In this document: in pieces, positions 6,516-6,934 of the stretch
How positions within the stretch are numbered: position 1 is the stretch's first letter
Layout: each line of letters opens with the position of its first letter
Origin: DATELY01 sp035276085
GTDB taxonomy: Bacteria > Pseudomonadota > Gammaproteobacteria > Steroidobacterales > Steroidobacteraceae
Direction: 5' to 3'
Length of the DNA: 6,934 nt
Assembly (NCBI GenBank): GCA_035276085.1
Contig: DATELY010000295.1
Span: 1 to 6,934 of the forward strand
Program-made: the position numbers and the translations under genes
Notes under the pieces: generated by a model
What the model was told of the DNA's origin: nothing
The model's input: the letters and a program-made list of their open reading frames with translations, nothing else
Database searches by the model: none

Positions 6516-6604
6516 GGTCGGCTGGCCAACTGGTCGGCTGGCTTGCTGGCCAAAGGTATTCATCCTCTGGCCAGCAGACCGGTAGGCCGGCAAGCCAGCT
6601 GGCC
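6516..6604 (+). repeat. Long inverted repeat built from tandem 8-base words, between convergent genes
   Basis: Arms 6516-6556 and 6564-6604 (41 nt each, 7-nt loop TATTCAT) align with no gaps: 28 Watson-Crick pairs, 7 G-U pairs if transcribed rightward, and 6 mismatches. The inner 9 bp (6544-6552 with 6568-6576) are perfect. Each arm is exactly five octamers plus one G. Most left-arm words fit GGYYNRCY, for example GGTCGGCT at 6516 and again at 6532, and GGCTTGCT at 6540. The element begins 4 nt after the VWA stop codon and lies 20 nt from the peroxiredoxin stop, so it may form the 3' end of either transcript. There is no T-run. Confidence 0.8.
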
Positions 6605-6623
6605 CGCAGCGCGAAGCGCTGCG
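6605..6623. terminator. Short GC hairpin at the convergent gene ends, possible bidirectional terminator
   Basis: CGCAGCGC (6605-6612) and GCGCTGCG (6616-6623) form a perfect 8-bp stem with a GAA loop, directly next to the long octamer hairpin. It begins one base beyond the stop codon of the minus-strand peroxiredoxin gene (6625-6627). Position and strength suit transcription ending from either side. Neither side has a T-tract, so the call is by position and structure only. Confidence 0.4.
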
Positions 6624-6624
6624 C

Positions 6625-6934
6625 TCACCCCTTCCGCTTCGCCTGCAGTGCCTTGATATCCGCCAGCACGACCTGCGAATGACCCTTCGGTTCCACATCC
6701 GCGTAGTACTTGACGATGCGACCCTCGGGATCGATCAGGAAGGTGTCGCGCTTGGCGAGCTCCATCGTCCCGAGGTAGCTCTTCAGCACGCCGTACTTTT
6801 TCGCCGTCTCCTTCTTCGAATCCGCCAGGATCGAGAACGGTAGACTGTGCTTCTTGGCGAACTCTTCGTGCGATTTCACGTCATCGACGCTCACGCCCAG
6901 AATGACGGCGCCGGCTTCCTTGAAGGCGAAAATG
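6625..6934 (-). CDS. Peroxiredoxin (Bcp/AhpC-TSA type), C-terminal part (5' end beyond window)
   Basis: The last 102 residues are visible, read leftward and ending at the TGA at 6627-6625. The pattern ILGVSVDDVKSHEEFAKKH, then LPFSILADSKKETAKKYGV and RDTFLIDPEGRIVKYY, is that of the peroxiredoxin thioredoxin fold. It includes the conserved Arg before the TFLID strand. The family reduces hydrogen peroxide and organic hydroperoxides through a peroxidatic Cys in the N-terminal third, outside this window. The visible part contains no Cys, so any resolving Cys must also lie upstream, or the enzyme works by a 1-Cys mechanism. Bcp (thioredoxin-dependent thiol peroxidase) is the best guess, but AhpC-type paralogues cannot be excluded. 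The last residues AKRKG form a short basic tail. A GTG at 6894 is an internal Val, not the start. The gene converges on the VWA gene. Confidence 0.88.
   Translation of the reverse strand, partial: IFAFKEAGAVILGVSVDDVKSHEEFAKKHSLPFSILADSKKETAKKYGVLKSYLGTMELAKRDTFLIDPEGRIVKYYADVEPKGHSQVVLADIKALQAKRKG

Noticed and set aside
6516..6604. Octamer array as a CRISPR array
   Set aside because: There are no direct repeats of 20 nt or more separated by unique spacers. The words are 8 nt, contiguous and inverted across a loop.

Overview
The window is GC-rich, protein-dense bacterial DNA. The pgk-pyk pairing, a PykA-type pyruvate kinase and the style of the intergenic repeats point to a gammaproteobacterium of the Xanthomonadales/Nevskiales/Steroidobacteraceae sort. 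That placement comes from gene order and family resemblance only and is tentative.

Layout, left to right. (1) The 3' end of phosphoglycerate kinase (to 128). (2) A 296-bp spacer (129-424) of small palindromic elements: a bulged hairpin, two tandem hairpins with matching CATCCA/CATCCC cores, and a C-rich/G-rich palindrome resembling dispersed proteobacterial repeats. (3) A complete pyruvate kinase (425-1858). (4) A complete membrane-anchored penicillin-acylase-family Ntn hydrolase (1935-4328). (5) A MoxR-family AAA+ ATPase (4397-5248) followed by a CoxE-like VWA protein (5336-6511), a classic two-gene chaperone pair. (6) Convergent with these, on the minus strand, the C-terminal part of a peroxiredoxin of the Bcp/AhpC-TSA type (6625 to the window end).

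pgk and pyk are the ATP-yielding late glycolysis steps and are commonly neighbours (gap-pgk-pyk-fba). Here the series ends after pyk and is followed by unrelated genes. The MoxR ATPase and VWA protein probably act together in maturing or remodelling an unidentified client. No cox/CO dehydrogenase or other obvious client gene is visible.

The most unusual content is non-coding. Three spacers (1859-1934, 5249-5335 and 6512-6624) each hold a long imperfect inverted repeat whose arms are built from short tandem words of 7 or 8 bases. The word differs at each site, but the architecture (tandem words, short loop, same words inverted) is the same. Two of the three lie between a stop codon and a closely following start codon that lacks a visible Shine-Dalgarno sequence. 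The third lies between convergent genes. I recall loosely similar word-built hairpins from Xanthomonadales-type spacers, but cannot verify that here.
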